DNA from: Maribacter arenosus
GTDB lineage: Bacteria > Bacteroidota > Bacteroidia > Flavobacteriales > Flavobacteriaceae
Direction of reading: 5' to 3'
Length of the DNA stretch: 64,000 bases
Assembly: GCF_014610845.1 (NCBI RefSeq)
Contig: NZ_JABTCG010000002.1
Location: 496,001-560,000 of the forward strand
The position numbers and the translations under genes are program-made. Position 1 is the stretch's first letter; the number at the start of each line of letters is the position of its first letter. This document shows positions 44,696 through 53,670 of the stretch, in pieces. Below the pieces are notes generated by a model. That model was not told the DNA's origin. It saw only the letters and a program-made list of their open reading frames with translations, and did not search any database.

Positions 44696-45598
44696 ATGAA
44701 AAGTCGATTACTACTGTTTGCGCTAATGGTACCTGCTTTCTATTTTGGACTGATCGCACAAAACATTAAAAAACCCGTTAAGGAGAAGTCAAGTGATACC
44801 CCATCGTACGTCTTGGCCGACTTGAGTTATATCAATGATGCCGTATTTATGGGGAGACGCGATTCGATAGCCGCCCCCTATATTTTCCCATCTATAGGCT
44901 ATTATGATACATCCGGCTTTTTTGCCGATGCCTCCGTATCCTATCTGACCGGTTCCGAAGCGAACAGGGTGGATCTATTTTTAATAAGCGCTGGGTATCT
45001 GTTTAGCTCCGAAAAGTTAAGTGGTGGCATTTCGGGCACCGCCTATTTTTTCAATGAAGATAGTTATAATGTGCAATCGGAAACGGTTGCCGATCTTACG
45101 GGCCTACTTGCCTACGATTTTAAGGCTTTTGAGGTGACGCTCTCGGCCAGCAGCTATTTCAATACCGAAAGTGCTGCCGATTTTTTTGTGGGTGCGATGA
45201 TCGATCGTACGTTTTATGCGGCCGATCATAAACTTTTGATAGCGCCTTCTATAGCCGTACATGCAGGATCCCAATACTTTTATCAAGAATATTACAGCAC
45301 CAGCCGGTTGGGAAACCGCAAAGGCCAAGGTATGGGTTCGGGGAGTACAGAGCCAACTTTGATTACCTCGGTCGAAATTGCCGAAGCCTCAAAATTCAAT
45401 CTGTTGAATATTGAATTGAGCCTTCCGTTACACTATTATCATAAGCAGTTTATTTTTTCGTTTACCCCGGTTTTGGCATTCCCACAAAGTAGTGCGACCA
45501 TTACCACGGCAGATACCGTTATAACCGAAGATTTGGAGAACGTGTTCTATTTTTCAGTCGGGATCAGTTACTGGTTGTATACCAAAAAAAGGAAATGA
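44696..45598 (+). CDS. Outer-membrane barrel protein, ECF module (paralogue 2)
   Basis: 300 residues from the ATG at 44696 (MKSRLLLF), signal peptide ending LIAQ. Barrel with Y-V-L-A-D-L-S-Y near residue 40 and F-P-S-I-G-Y-Y-D-T-S-G-F-F-A-D-A-S, ending N-V-F-Y-F-S-V-G-I-S-Y-W-L-Y. Shares strand pattern and length with the 40814 protein. One at each end of the sigma module. Confidence 0.8.
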   Translation: MKSRLLLFALMVPAFYFGLIAQNIKKPVKEKSSDTPSYVLADLSYINDAVFMGRRDSIAAPYIFPSIGYYDTSGFFADASVSYLTGSEANRVDLFLISAGYLFSSEKLSGGISGTAYFFNEDSYNVQSETVADLTGLLAYDFKAFEVTLSASSYFNTESAADFFVGAMIDRTFYAADHKLLIAPSIAVHAGSQYFYQEYYSTSRLGNRKGQGMGSGSTEPTLITSVEIAEASKFNLLNIELSLPLHYYHKQFIFSFTPVLAFPQSSATITTADTVITEDLENVFYFSVGISYWLYTKKRK

Positions 45599-45624
45599 CC
45601 TTTTTGTTTACCCCTTGCAAGGGG

Positions 45625-45850
45625 CAACCACCCATATTATACTATGCAGCGAAATTTACGGGCAACATTTTAAAAAGCTGGAGGCGCATACCGACTATCT
45701 TAACCATGGGGGGTGCAAAGCGGTTAAGGATGTTTTAGGAAATAGCTGATTATTTTAGAAAATGCTGCACTTAAACAATTGTTGCCAAAAGAAAGCGTGC
45801 AGCCAATAGCGATATGCGCAAAGCGATCGTACAGGTGTTGGCCCATACGT
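45625..45850 (+). repeat. Direct repeat, copy 2 (partial C_GCAxxG_C_C gene end)
   Basis: 226 bp, about 90% identical to 40525-40742, with a 6-nt insertion (GATATG near 45811). It is a fragment: only the C-terminal codons of the gene and its trailer, with no promoter or start. Ends abruptly at GGCCCATACGT. Confidence 0.9.
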
Positions 45851-45861
45851 GATTTTTATTG

Positions 45862-46086
45862 CTAGGGTTTTTTCGATGCTTTATGATCAAAATACTTTTG
45901 GGCATCTACGATAAGATCGACGATCAATAGCGTTGTATCGCATTTGGGGCATTCAAAATCCAATACGGCTTCATACAGCTCCCCATACGCCTCTTTTGCC
46001 TTTCCTTCCCAACCACATGTACAGGAGAGCCTTAATGTGGCCTCTTGCTTATTATAGTCTTTGATGTTCATTTGTTTTGCCGCCAT
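45862..46086 (-). CDS. Small zinc-ribbon-like protein next to mcrC
   Basis: 74 residues. C-T-C-G-W (about residue 24) and C-P-K-C (about residue 46) can form one zinc site. Starts one base after the mcrC stop on the same strand, so it is cotranscribed with the restriction genes; a role in the defense system is inferred from position only. Confidence 0.65.
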   Translation of the reverse strand: MAAKQMNIKDYNKQEATLRLSCTCGWEGKAKEAYGELYEAVLDFECPKCDTTLLIVDLIVDAQKYFDHKASKKP

Positions 46087-46087
46087 G

Positions 46088-47335
46088 CTAAAAAATGTCT
46101 AAGAGGTCTAACACTTTGTTTCCAATTGTGTCATCTAAAAAACCCGTTTCTTCATCAATTACAGATACAAAGCCCATCTTACAATAATGATTTATTTCAC
46201 CAACGCCGCCTTCAAAACTGGAGTAATCATCTGTTTTATATTCATTAAAACGATTCTTTCTTGTTTCCCCTGGATAGAGCAATAATGCCTTTTCAGCATT
46301 CCAAAAACGACAATACGCATACATCTGCCTTAAATCGTTTACTGATGCTGAGTTTGATGAAGGCCGCTTCCATTTTGTATCAATAATATAGGTTTTGGAG
46401 CCCTTCCTTAAAACAATATCTGGGCGTAGGGAATTATTTTCCCAGAAATCCTTGGATTCTTGTCCTTCCACTGCAATATCGGTACCTATACAAGCTTTTC
46501 TAACCTGTTTAAGAATAAATTCTTCCCAGAGCTGATTCATGTCAAATAATAGGGACAACATCTTTTCCTTTCCACTGGAAATATCAGGTGAGTAATTAAG
46601 AATTATAAGACGAGCCAGTTCTAAGGCATATTGATAACCCTTTGTTTTTCGACCTATTTTAATGTTTTCAAGATGCTGGGAAGTAATAATTTTATTATCT
46701 ACTATTGGAAAGTTCAACAACACTCTCTTGCTAAAATCATACAAGCGCATACCTTTTGAAAAATGATCAACTATATCCAAAGCTTTATATATAATTTGAT
46801 GGAGTATATGATTGGTATCATAAATCTGATGGGTAGTATAAAATCGTTCCTTATGTACCACATTGTGTCTAATGTTTCCGGCAAATTCGAGTTTTCCTTT
46901 TAAGGCTTTGGTATTTTTGGTTTCCAGTCGATATTTCTTTAACAGCCCTCTTCGAATAAGGCCATCGACTTCATGTAAATACAGCTCAAAATAAACTTCA
47001 AGTAAATTCAAATGTTGCCTGCGAACATGGGCGGGCCCAGTTGAAGAGGCCTTTAACTTACCACATGCCTGGAGCATTTTTAAAAGAACCCCTTTCCATT
47101 TTTCTTCGGAGTCATCCTTATCTGCTTTTGGATTGATTTCAATGGTTAAGCCATCAACTTGAATTACCCCTACATATTGATTAAATTTTATACCCTTTGC
47201 AATGGGTTCAAAATAGACCCCTTCATGGTATTCGTTCAATTTTAACAACGCGTCTAAATGATCTCTGGTAAAAGCATGTTCGCCAATTCTGAGGCGTTGA
47301 TGTTCAAAAACTGATATGGGTTTATGTCCTAACAA
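46088..47335 (-). CDS. mcrC: McrC-family nuclease subunit of a type IV restriction system
   Basis: 415 residues. McrC partners with McrB to cleave modified DNA. The PD-(D/E)XK site is L-R-P-D-I-V-L (Asp306) and Y-I-I-D-T-K-W-K (Asp319, Lys321). N-terminal region is the McrC-specific McrB-binding part. It starts one base after the mcrB stop. Confidence 0.93.
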   Translation of the reverse strand: MLGHKPISVFEHQRLRIGEHAFTRDHLDALLKLNEYHEGVYFEPIAKGIKFNQYVGVIQVDGLTIEINPKADKDDSEEKWKGVLLKMLQACGKLKASSTGPAHVRRQHLNLLEVYFELYLHEVDGLIRRGLLKKYRLETKNTKALKGKLEFAGNIRHNVVHKERFYTTHQIYDTNHILHQIIYKALDIVDHFSKGMRLYDFSKRVLLNFPIVDNKIITSQHLENIKIGRKTKGYQYALELARLIILNYSPDISSGKEKMLSLLFDMNQLWEEFILKQVRKACIGTDIAVEGQESKDFWENNSLRPDIVLRKGSKTYIIDTKWKRPSSNSASVNDLRQMYAYCRFWNAEKALLLYPGETRKNRFNEYKTDDYSSFEGGVGEINHYCKMGFVSVIDEETGFLDDTIGNKVLDLLDIF

Positions 47336-50300
47336 CTAATTTTCTTGTTTATTTTCTTTATCGGACAATAACAAATTAACTGCCTCGACTATAGAATCTT
47401 CATTTACTTTCTTTAAAACGAAAGTCGGGGTTTTGAAATCGTTTTGACCTTCATAATCAAAACTTGCAAAATCAATTTTGTTATTATTAAGTTTCTCTAC
47501 AAAACCCTTACCAAGAACCAATCCTATTTTACCATAATCACCATAAAAGTATTCTTGTAATAATGGAATAATTCTATCGCTAAAAGCATTAGCCAATAAC
47601 TTTTTAGAATCAACATTAATAAAATAGGAATGACCAATAGTATGATCTCTATCTACCAACAATTCTATTCGAGAATTTAAGGTTTTAAGAACTTCAGATA
47701 GATTAATATCTTCTACCTTTTCATTCGCAATCACATTAATATCAGGCATAATTTCTTGAAATGAAAATCTTCTTCGTAAAGCAGTATCCAAAGCTTCTAC
47801 ACTCCTGTCCGCAGTATTCATGGTGCCAACTATGTAGAGATTGGCAGGGACCCCAAATTCAGTCTTTGAATATGGTAGTTTCAACCTTAATTCCTGTGGT
47901 TTGCCTATTCTTTTATCATCTTCGATAAGGGTAATGAGTTCGCCAAATATTGCTGAAACATTACCTCTGTTGATTTCATCGATAAAAATGGCGTAATTGT
48001 TCTGCGGATCTTGTTCAGCTCTTTGACATAATTTCTTGAATATCCCTTCTTTAATTTCATATTCAAGTGTAGAATTACCTTCATCCAATTTTGGTTTAAT
48101 ACCCTCTACAAAATCTTCATAACCAAATGATTGATGAAAGGTCACAAATTCATAATTCTTGATAGTTTTATCTTCATTTGGTTGAAAGTTATTAATCTGT
48201 TCCAATATTTCGACACCTTCCGGATATAAGCTCTCGACTTTTTCAGTAACAACGCGCCATTCAGAATCTACTTCTTTATAAAAAAGTGAAGGTTCGCTGC
48301 TATCGGCAACATTCACATGAGGACATTCAGGAACCGCATGTGCCTGCATTCTGCTCCATGCAATAGGTCTAATATTTTTCGCATTGGATAAACTGGCCTT
48401 CGCCTGTACAATTTCATGTTCCAATAATTGGTTTACCGATGTTTTACCAGAATCGTATAATGCGATTGCAAAAGTTTGCCACCACGTTAAATCAGATACA
48501 AGATTTAAAATGAACTGTTCTTTAGTCAAGGAACTTTCACTTATTGTAAATCTTTCGAAGTACTTTTCTCTTAACCTATAAGTTTTCCCCGTCCCTGGTG
48601 GACCATATAAGATTGTATTCAAGGATTTAAACGATTTATTGGTTTTTTCGTTCATATTAATATCCGTTTGATATATATCATTAATAAAATCTTGGTTGGT
48701 AAATCGCCTGAAAGGGCTATTGTTATTTCTTAGTAGTTCTATTTTAAATCCTTCATTTATGTTTTCCTCGAACCCTTCTAGGTCTTCAACTTCATTCCAG
48801 TATGCTTCAATTTCACCCTTGTGGTTGGTAAAATGGCCACTTTTTTTGCTTAGAATATTCTTAGAAATAAATGAAAATTCTGTTTTGCTTTTTACTTTTT
48901 GAATACTTAATGAATAACGGTTTCCGATAATAAATGCAAGACGATTTTTATTTGGCCTTACATTAAAACTTATTCTTTTATCAGTTGGTTCTAATTTATT
49001 ATGTTTCACGTAATTTCTTAGAAAAGAAATAAACTTGTCAAGCTTCTCTTGGTCTAAAACCTTCCTTACAGTTGAATATATACTATTGTCATTTGATAAT
49101 GCTATATCAAGAATAGTTTTATATTCTTCTTCAGTTGCTGAAAAATTGGTTCCTTGATTACCAACTTTTAAATCTTTTAATTCTTCCAATGAATCAATAC
49201 TTTCTTTTAGAATTGGAGAATCAACTAAGTTATGAGTGATTTTGACATCTGTTTTTAATTCACTTTTATCTTCTTCTTGCCATAGGTGGTCATCTGGTGA
49301 AGAAGTTCTTTCATGAGGTTCTGAAGTCACTTCTGCTAAGGCATAGCATCCAGAATTATCCCCGGTTATCCATAAGATGACTTTATCACCAACTTTTATT
49401 TTGTCCTTGTGAGCACTCACCGTCCAGTCGGTCAAAATTTCCTGCTTCAACGCTGTTTCAAAGTCAAATACTTTTGGATTTCCTTGAAAAATCCAAAAGT
49501 TCATCTGGCCTTTTTGTTCTAGTATCTGATATAGAATGTCCTGGGCCAATAGATTATGATTACTACCGTCATAATACTCAGGTATTAAACCTTTTACTTG
49601 CTCAATTAGCTCGTTATCTGGAATAATGTAGTCTTCTATTAATTCCTTAATCAGATTTAAATAATGGGTGTATTTTTCATTTTTCTTAGCCTCTTTTATC
49701 CCTAATAATTTACAGTATTTTTTATAAAATGAGGATTTATAAAAAGTATATTTATCCGGGTAGTGAAAAGTTAAATAGGTAGAAATAGACCTTTCATCTT
49801 GATGATGTTGGAGCGTCTCTCCCAATCCTCTGTATATTTTTAGCGATTCTTCATTAAAATATTTAACCCTCTCTGTTAAATCTTTAGTTTCATCAAAGAG
49901 ATTTACAAATAATTGCAGCGTCTCTTCTGGTTTTCTTTTTGCCAAATCGTATATGACTGCCTGCCCCATGGCATACATTAAGTTGCCAAACTTAACATCT
50001 TTTAGCTCTTGATAAAAATCATCTGCATTAGTATTTGGTCGCCCCCCATACTGTTTTAAAAGTTCCCATTTGTAGACTTCATCCTTCAAATTATTTTCAG
50101 AAATTCGCTTTTTGTATTTCTCGATTAGCGTTTTTACAGGATCATTTTTTTGAACTATTTCATACCCTTCTTTTTCCAATAATTCAAAAGCAAAAGTTCC
50201 TTTACCCCCTAGAAAATCACCTGAATCCAGTTCAATACCATTTGCATACTTATTTGCAATTGAGATTACGAGTTTGGGAGGATATGCTTTGCCCTCATGA

Positions 50301-50404
50301 ATTAGGTCATAAGTTGAAGAATGTCTTCCTTTTCGAATCCCGTTTTCGTCAATCTCTTTTATTGCTTTTTCAATATGTTCTTTTGTAATGTTATTTGGAA
50401 TCAT
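47336..50404 (-). CDS. mcrB: McrB-family AAA+ NTPase with an EVE-type modified-base reader
   Basis: 1022 residues. N-terminal ScoMcrA-like head domain (about 1-85, I-T-K-E-H-I-x-K-A-I, G-R-H-S-S-T-Y-D-L); a middle helical domain; an EVE/PUA-like domain (about 299-430: W-I-F-Q-G-N-P-K-V-F, K-I-K-V-G-D-K-V-I-L-W-I-T-G); a beta domain (about 430-570); then the McrB AAA+ core with Walker A G-P-P-G-T-G-K-T near residue 600, D-E-I-N-R-G-N near 810 and the sensor T-M-N-T-A-D-R-S near 862. EVE domains read modified cytosine, so the target is likely modified DNA. Confidence 0.93.
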   Translation of the reverse strand: MIPNNITKEHIEKAIKEIDENGIRKGRHSSTYDLIHEGKAYPPKLVISIANKYANGIELDSGDFLGGKGTFAFELLEKEGYEIVQKNDPVKTLIEKYKKRISENNLKDEVYKWELLKQYGGRPNTNADDFYQELKDVKFGNLMYAMGQAVIYDLAKRKPEETLQLFVNLFDETKDLTERVKYFNEESLKIYRGLGETLQHHQDERSISTYLTFHYPDKYTFYKSSFYKKYCKLLGIKEAKKNEKYTHYLNLIKELIEDYIIPDNELIEQVKGLIPEYYDGSNHNLLAQDILYQILEQKGQMNFWIFQGNPKVFDFETALKQEILTDWTVSAHKDKIKVGDKVILWITGDNSGCYALAEVTSEPHERTSSPDDHLWQEEDKSELKTDVKITHNLVDSPILKESIDSLEELKDLKVGNQGTNFSATEEEYKTILDIALSNDNSIYSTVRKVLDQEKLDKFISFLRNYVKHNKLEPTDKRISFNVRPNKNRLAFIIGNRYSLSIQKVKSKTEFSFISKNILSKKSGHFTNHKGEIEAYWNEVEDLEGFEENINEGFKIELLRNNNSPFRRFTNQDFINDIYQTDINMNEKTNKSFKSLNTILYGPPGTGKTYRLREKYFERFTISESSLTKEQFILNLVSDLTWWQTFAIALYDSGKTSVNQLLEHEIVQAKASLSNAKNIRPIAWSRMQAHAVPECPHVNVADSSEPSLFYKEVDSEWRVVTEKVESLYPEGVEILEQINNFQPNEDKTIKNYEFVTFHQSFGYEDFVEGIKPKLDEGNSTLEYEIKEGIFKKLCQRAEQDPQNNYAIFIDEINRGNVSAIFGELITLIEDDKRIGKPQELRLKLPYSKTEFGVPANLYIVGTMNTADRSVEALDTALRRRFSFQEIMPDINVIANEKVEDINLSEVLKTLNSRIELLVDRDHTIGHSYFINVDSKKLLANAFSDRIIPLLQEYFYGDYGKIGLVLGKGFVEKLNNNKIDFASFDYEGQNDFKTPTFVLKKVNEDSIVEAVNLLLSDKENKQEN

Positions 50405-50576
50405 ATGATGTTTTTCTATTTGGAACTCGTTTTTAAATAAATACTTAAAGTTCTATTTACACCCAATAGGGTCGAATAACCTTTGTTTTATTTATATCAT
50501 TTTTGAAGGCAGATAAGAGGTATAGCAAGGTAACAGGAAGTGCCGAGCTATTTACTGACAAAAGTCATAGAATTCA

Positions 50577-50756
50577 CTAACTAATGCGATTGTTTTCGTC
50601 GCTTTCACTAATAGTTGCTGGAAAATCCACCAGCACATTGGCCATATCTACATAAAGTGATTTTTTGGTCATTTTGTTAAGTGGCTGAGGCAGTGCCCAT
50701 AATTGGATATTGGGCGTTTGTAAAAAGTTAATGATGTGGAGTTCAGTGGCTTTCAT
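50577..50756 (-). CDS. 59-residue ORF with a DUF262/GmrS-like N-terminus
   Basis: ATG at 50756-50754 overlaps the helicase stop (ATGA), so it is coupled to it; stop at 50577-50579. The first ~19 residues (MKATELHIINFLQTPNIQ) look like the start of DUF262/GmrSD nuclease proteins, then the sequence diverges. It may be a truncated piece of such a gene or a small accessory protein. Confidence 0.5.
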   Translation of the reverse strand: MKATELHIINFLQTPNIQLWALPQPLNKMTKKSLYVDMANVLVDFPATISESDENNRIS

Positions 50757-53272
50757 TCAGATTGGTTTACATAAACTTGATTATAGTCTTCTCTACTTAA
50801 GACAGTATCATAACCTCCAACATTTTGACCTTGGTGTTTGTTAATTCCAGTGTATTCTAGACTTGCATCTTCATATCTTTTGAATTTGTAAACAGCATCA
50901 TTCATTAATGAGCTGTTGAATACTCCTAAGCTCACTAAAATTTCAAAATCCTTTACATTTAATCCTGTCACTTTTTTAAATAAACCAGGCTCCAATTGTG
51001 TAATAACATCTTTTAAAGTATGTTCTCTATAATCCGTCAAGTACATGAAAACAGGAATTCGTGTGGCGAATTTGATTAACTTTTCTTGAATTTGTTTTCT
51101 GAGGCTTTTATATTCCTTTTCTTCATCAGATAACTCTTTCTTTTCTTTCTTGGTCATCTCTTTATCATTCTTCTCCTTCTTGACTTTTTTAACTGCTTCT
51201 GATTTGTTGATGATAGTTTCAATGTCTTGATTTAAGGACCTGAAACCTTCAATACTCATTAATGCGTTTAGAGCGTCAGGATTATTCTTTATTCTTTCAA
51301 GTGTTCCATTATCAACATTTACGAGTAATGCTGATTCCCACCTACGTGCCAAAAGAGTTGCTGTTGTTCCGCTCATGGCAATATCTAGAACGCCAGCAGC
51401 ATCTACCTGTTTCATAGAACTGCCGTCATAGGCTAGAACAGGTAAAAAGTGAATAAACTCGGCAACGTTTTTCTCCGGGTTTGATTCATTTACATTTAAA
51501 CGGCAAGCATAATCTGCTACTTGACTTAATGCACGATTTGGTGCAAAATCGAAAACGTAGCATTCTTTTTTAATAATTTCTGTTTTGTTCGGTGATTCAC
51601 CATCTGGGTTTTTTATTGCCCAAGGCGTTTGAACTCTAAAAGCAGCTTGAAAATAGGTTTCAGGACTAGAGGAGTTCCGTAACATAAAAATACCCGTCCA
51701 AGGCTTAACGGAAACCCCGGTAGTAAGCTTACCACAAGATAGGGTTATGGTCTTTGTGCTTAAAGGATTATCCATTGCCTCTAATACAGGAGGTAAAGCG
51801 GCAACCCCTATACCAGCTTGAGTACCGGCAGCAACTATTATTTTATAGTCTTTATAGAAGGTATTGTTAGGTTTGAGCATTAAGTTTTTCATGGCATGGC
51901 ATGAAGCCACACTTGGTAAGAACCAAAAAGTATGGTTTAGAATGCTCAATAAACGAGAATCTGAAAACGGCATAGGTGGTTTTTTAGCCCCCAGTTTTAG
52001 GTCGTCTAGTGTTGTGGCTGAAAAGCTGCCCCTTATCAAGTCTAGCCATTTTTGTACAAATTCTTCCATGACAAAATGGGCATTTTCCATATCACCTTTG
52101 GCTTCAAAAAATACGTTCAGGTCAAACTCATTGAACTCACCACCAATAGCCACTTCCTTAATGGAGTCTGGCATTTGATAGGTAAGCATCACCATTCTAG
52201 GCAAACTTTCATAGGGGTTGTTTTCGCCTACCCATTCTTCTTTTGCATTTTGCTCATCAGTATACGTCCAGTTGAAGATTTGTTCTTCTATAAATTCACC
52301 TGAAGTCAATGCTCTAAAAGGGGTGCCCGATAGATATAAAAAGTGATTGGTGGTAATAGGAATAATATCTGCATCGAAATTTTCAATTTTTCCGACTTTG
52401 CGCTCAAAGTCTTTTAAATCTTCGTCCTCACCGTTTTCATATAACTCTTCAAATAAAGCTTTTGAGTTTTCGTTCCAGGCGCCAAAATGGTATTCATCAA
52501 AAATCACACAGTCCCAGTTTGTTGCATGTACCCATTCGTTTTTGGTTTTAATTCCTCCTGTAGAAGTGTTTTTTCCTAAAAAATCTTGAAATGAACCAAA
52601 GCAAACAAATGGTTTTGTCTCGTCTACTTCATCTTCTATTGTGTTTTTACTAATAAACTGCCAACCTTCAAAATCTACATGGCACATTAAGTCTTCTTGC
52701 CATGAATTCTCTACGGCTGGCTTGAAAGTGAGGACCAACACCTTGTTCCAGTTCATTGTTTTTGCTAACTGATAAGCTGTGAATGTTTTACCAAACCTCA
52801 TTTTGGCGTTCCACAAAAACTCGGGTGTGCGAGCACTTGATGTTCTATCAAAACTTTTAAAATAATAGGCAGTTTGTTCTATAGCCTTTTTTTGCTCAGG
52901 GCGCATTTTAAAGTTTAAGGACCGATTCTCTTCGTTTAGCTCACCTTTTTTTACCGCAATTAGTGCTGCTTTAATATCTTTTATAGTGCAATGAAACCAT
53001 TCTCCATCTGCGTTTTTAAAGCCTTTGTTTTTGAGGTAACGATGTACATCATAATCCATAAAAGTAGAACCATCGTTACGCATGGCGCTTTCTTCTAACA
53101 CAATACGGTATTCAGCTCTTGTTGCACCAACTTGTTCCTTGATTCGATTCTGAGCTGTTCTGTTGGTGAAACCTACTTTCAACTGCGCTTTACGACTTGT
53201 ATCGTTTGGCAACTCATAGGCGTAAACAGTAGGTGTAACTTCTGATTTTTTAGGAAATAACTTTATGTCCAT
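50753..53272 (-). CDS. GIY-YIG-like (T5orf172) domain fused to a DEAD/DEAH helicase
   Basis: 839 residues. N-terminal T5orf172/GIY-YIG-like domain (about 12-100: Y-A-Y-E-L, L-K-V-G-F-T, Q-N-R-I-K-E-Q). Superfamily 2 helicase with Walker A K-M-R-F-G-K-T (157-163) and Walker B D-E-Y-H (259-262); a charged Lys/Glu-rich coiled region near residues 690-720. Probably the restriction/translocation subunit acting with the methyltransferase ORFs upstream. Confidence 0.88.
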   Translation of the reverse strand: MDIKLFPKKSEVTPTVYAYELPNDTSRKAQLKVGFTNRTAQNRIKEQVGATRAEYRIVLEESAMRNDGSTFMDYDVHRYLKNKGFKNADGEWFHCTIKDIKAALIAVKKGELNEENRSLNFKMRPEQKKAIEQTAYYFKSFDRTSSARTPEFLWNAKMRFGKTFTAYQLAKTMNWNKVLVLTFKPAVENSWQEDLMCHVDFEGWQFISKNTIEDEVDETKPFVCFGSFQDFLGKNTSTGGIKTKNEWVHATNWDCVIFDEYHFGAWNENSKALFEELYENGEDEDLKDFERKVGKIENFDADIIPITTNHFLYLSGTPFRALTSGEFIEEQIFNWTYTDEQNAKEEWVGENNPYESLPRMVMLTYQMPDSIKEVAIGGEFNEFDLNVFFEAKGDMENAHFVMEEFVQKWLDLIRGSFSATTLDDLKLGAKKPPMPFSDSRLLSILNHTFWFLPSVASCHAMKNLMLKPNNTFYKDYKIIVAAGTQAGIGVAALPPVLEAMDNPLSTKTITLSCGKLTTGVSVKPWTGIFMLRNSSSPETYFQAAFRVQTPWAIKNPDGESPNKTEIIKKECYVFDFAPNRALSQVADYACRLNVNESNPEKNVAEFIHFLPVLAYDGSSMKQVDAAGVLDIAMSGTTATLLARRWESALLVNVDNGTLERIKNNPDALNALMSIEGFRSLNQDIETIINKSEAVKKVKKEKNDKEMTKKEKKELSDEEKEYKSLRKQIQEKLIKFATRIPVFMYLTDYREHTLKDVITQLEPGLFKKVTGLNVKDFEILVSLGVFNSSLMNDAVYKFKRYEDASLEYTGINKHQGQNVGGYDTVLSREDYNQVYVNQSE

Positions 53273-53280
53273 ATAAAAAA

Positions 53281-53652
53281 TTATAACTGACGACCATTGT
53301 CAAAATCTCCCAAAAATTGTTGAGGAACTGTATTTCTAACTGCTGCAACATCTTGGATCTCACCAAGAACGAATGAATGGTTTTGTTTGAGATTTTCAAT
53401 AAATTCATTACAGTTTACTCTAGAAACGATTCTTCCTACTCCGGCGGTCTGTGAAAGATCAGCTCTTAAGTTTTGCGGTTGAGAAAAAAATAAAATTCTT
53501 CCCTCTTGAGCCCAAGCTCCAGATTTATCATTGAATTCCCATACTAAAACTGTTGTTCCGTCATTTTTTGTTAGATAGCCTAGGAACTCATAGAATTCTC
53601 CTTCTGAATTGAATATAATTTGCTTTTTGGACCCAAAGGATTGTTTGTACAT
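53281..53652 (-). CDS. Small protein between methyltransferase and helicase genes
   Basis: 123 residues, no motif recognised, mixed alpha/beta. Overall position, 8 nt before the helicase start and 18 nt after the methyltransferase stop, shows that it belongs to the operon. Possible accessory or specificity-related protein; no HTH seen. Confidence 0.7.
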   Translation of the reverse strand: MYKQSFGSKKQIIFNSEGEFYEFLGYLTKNDGTTVLVWEFNDKSGAWAQEGRILFFSQPQNLRADLSQTAGVGRIVSRVNCNEFIENLKQNHSFVLGEIQDVAAVRNTVPQQFLGDFDNGRQL

Positions 53653-53670
53653 GTTATAATAATTTAAAGA

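Noticed and set aside
40746-45624. Integrative element with integrase
   Set aside because: No integrase, transposase or tRNA gene lies in or beside the repeat-bracketed module; only the direct repeats support insertion.
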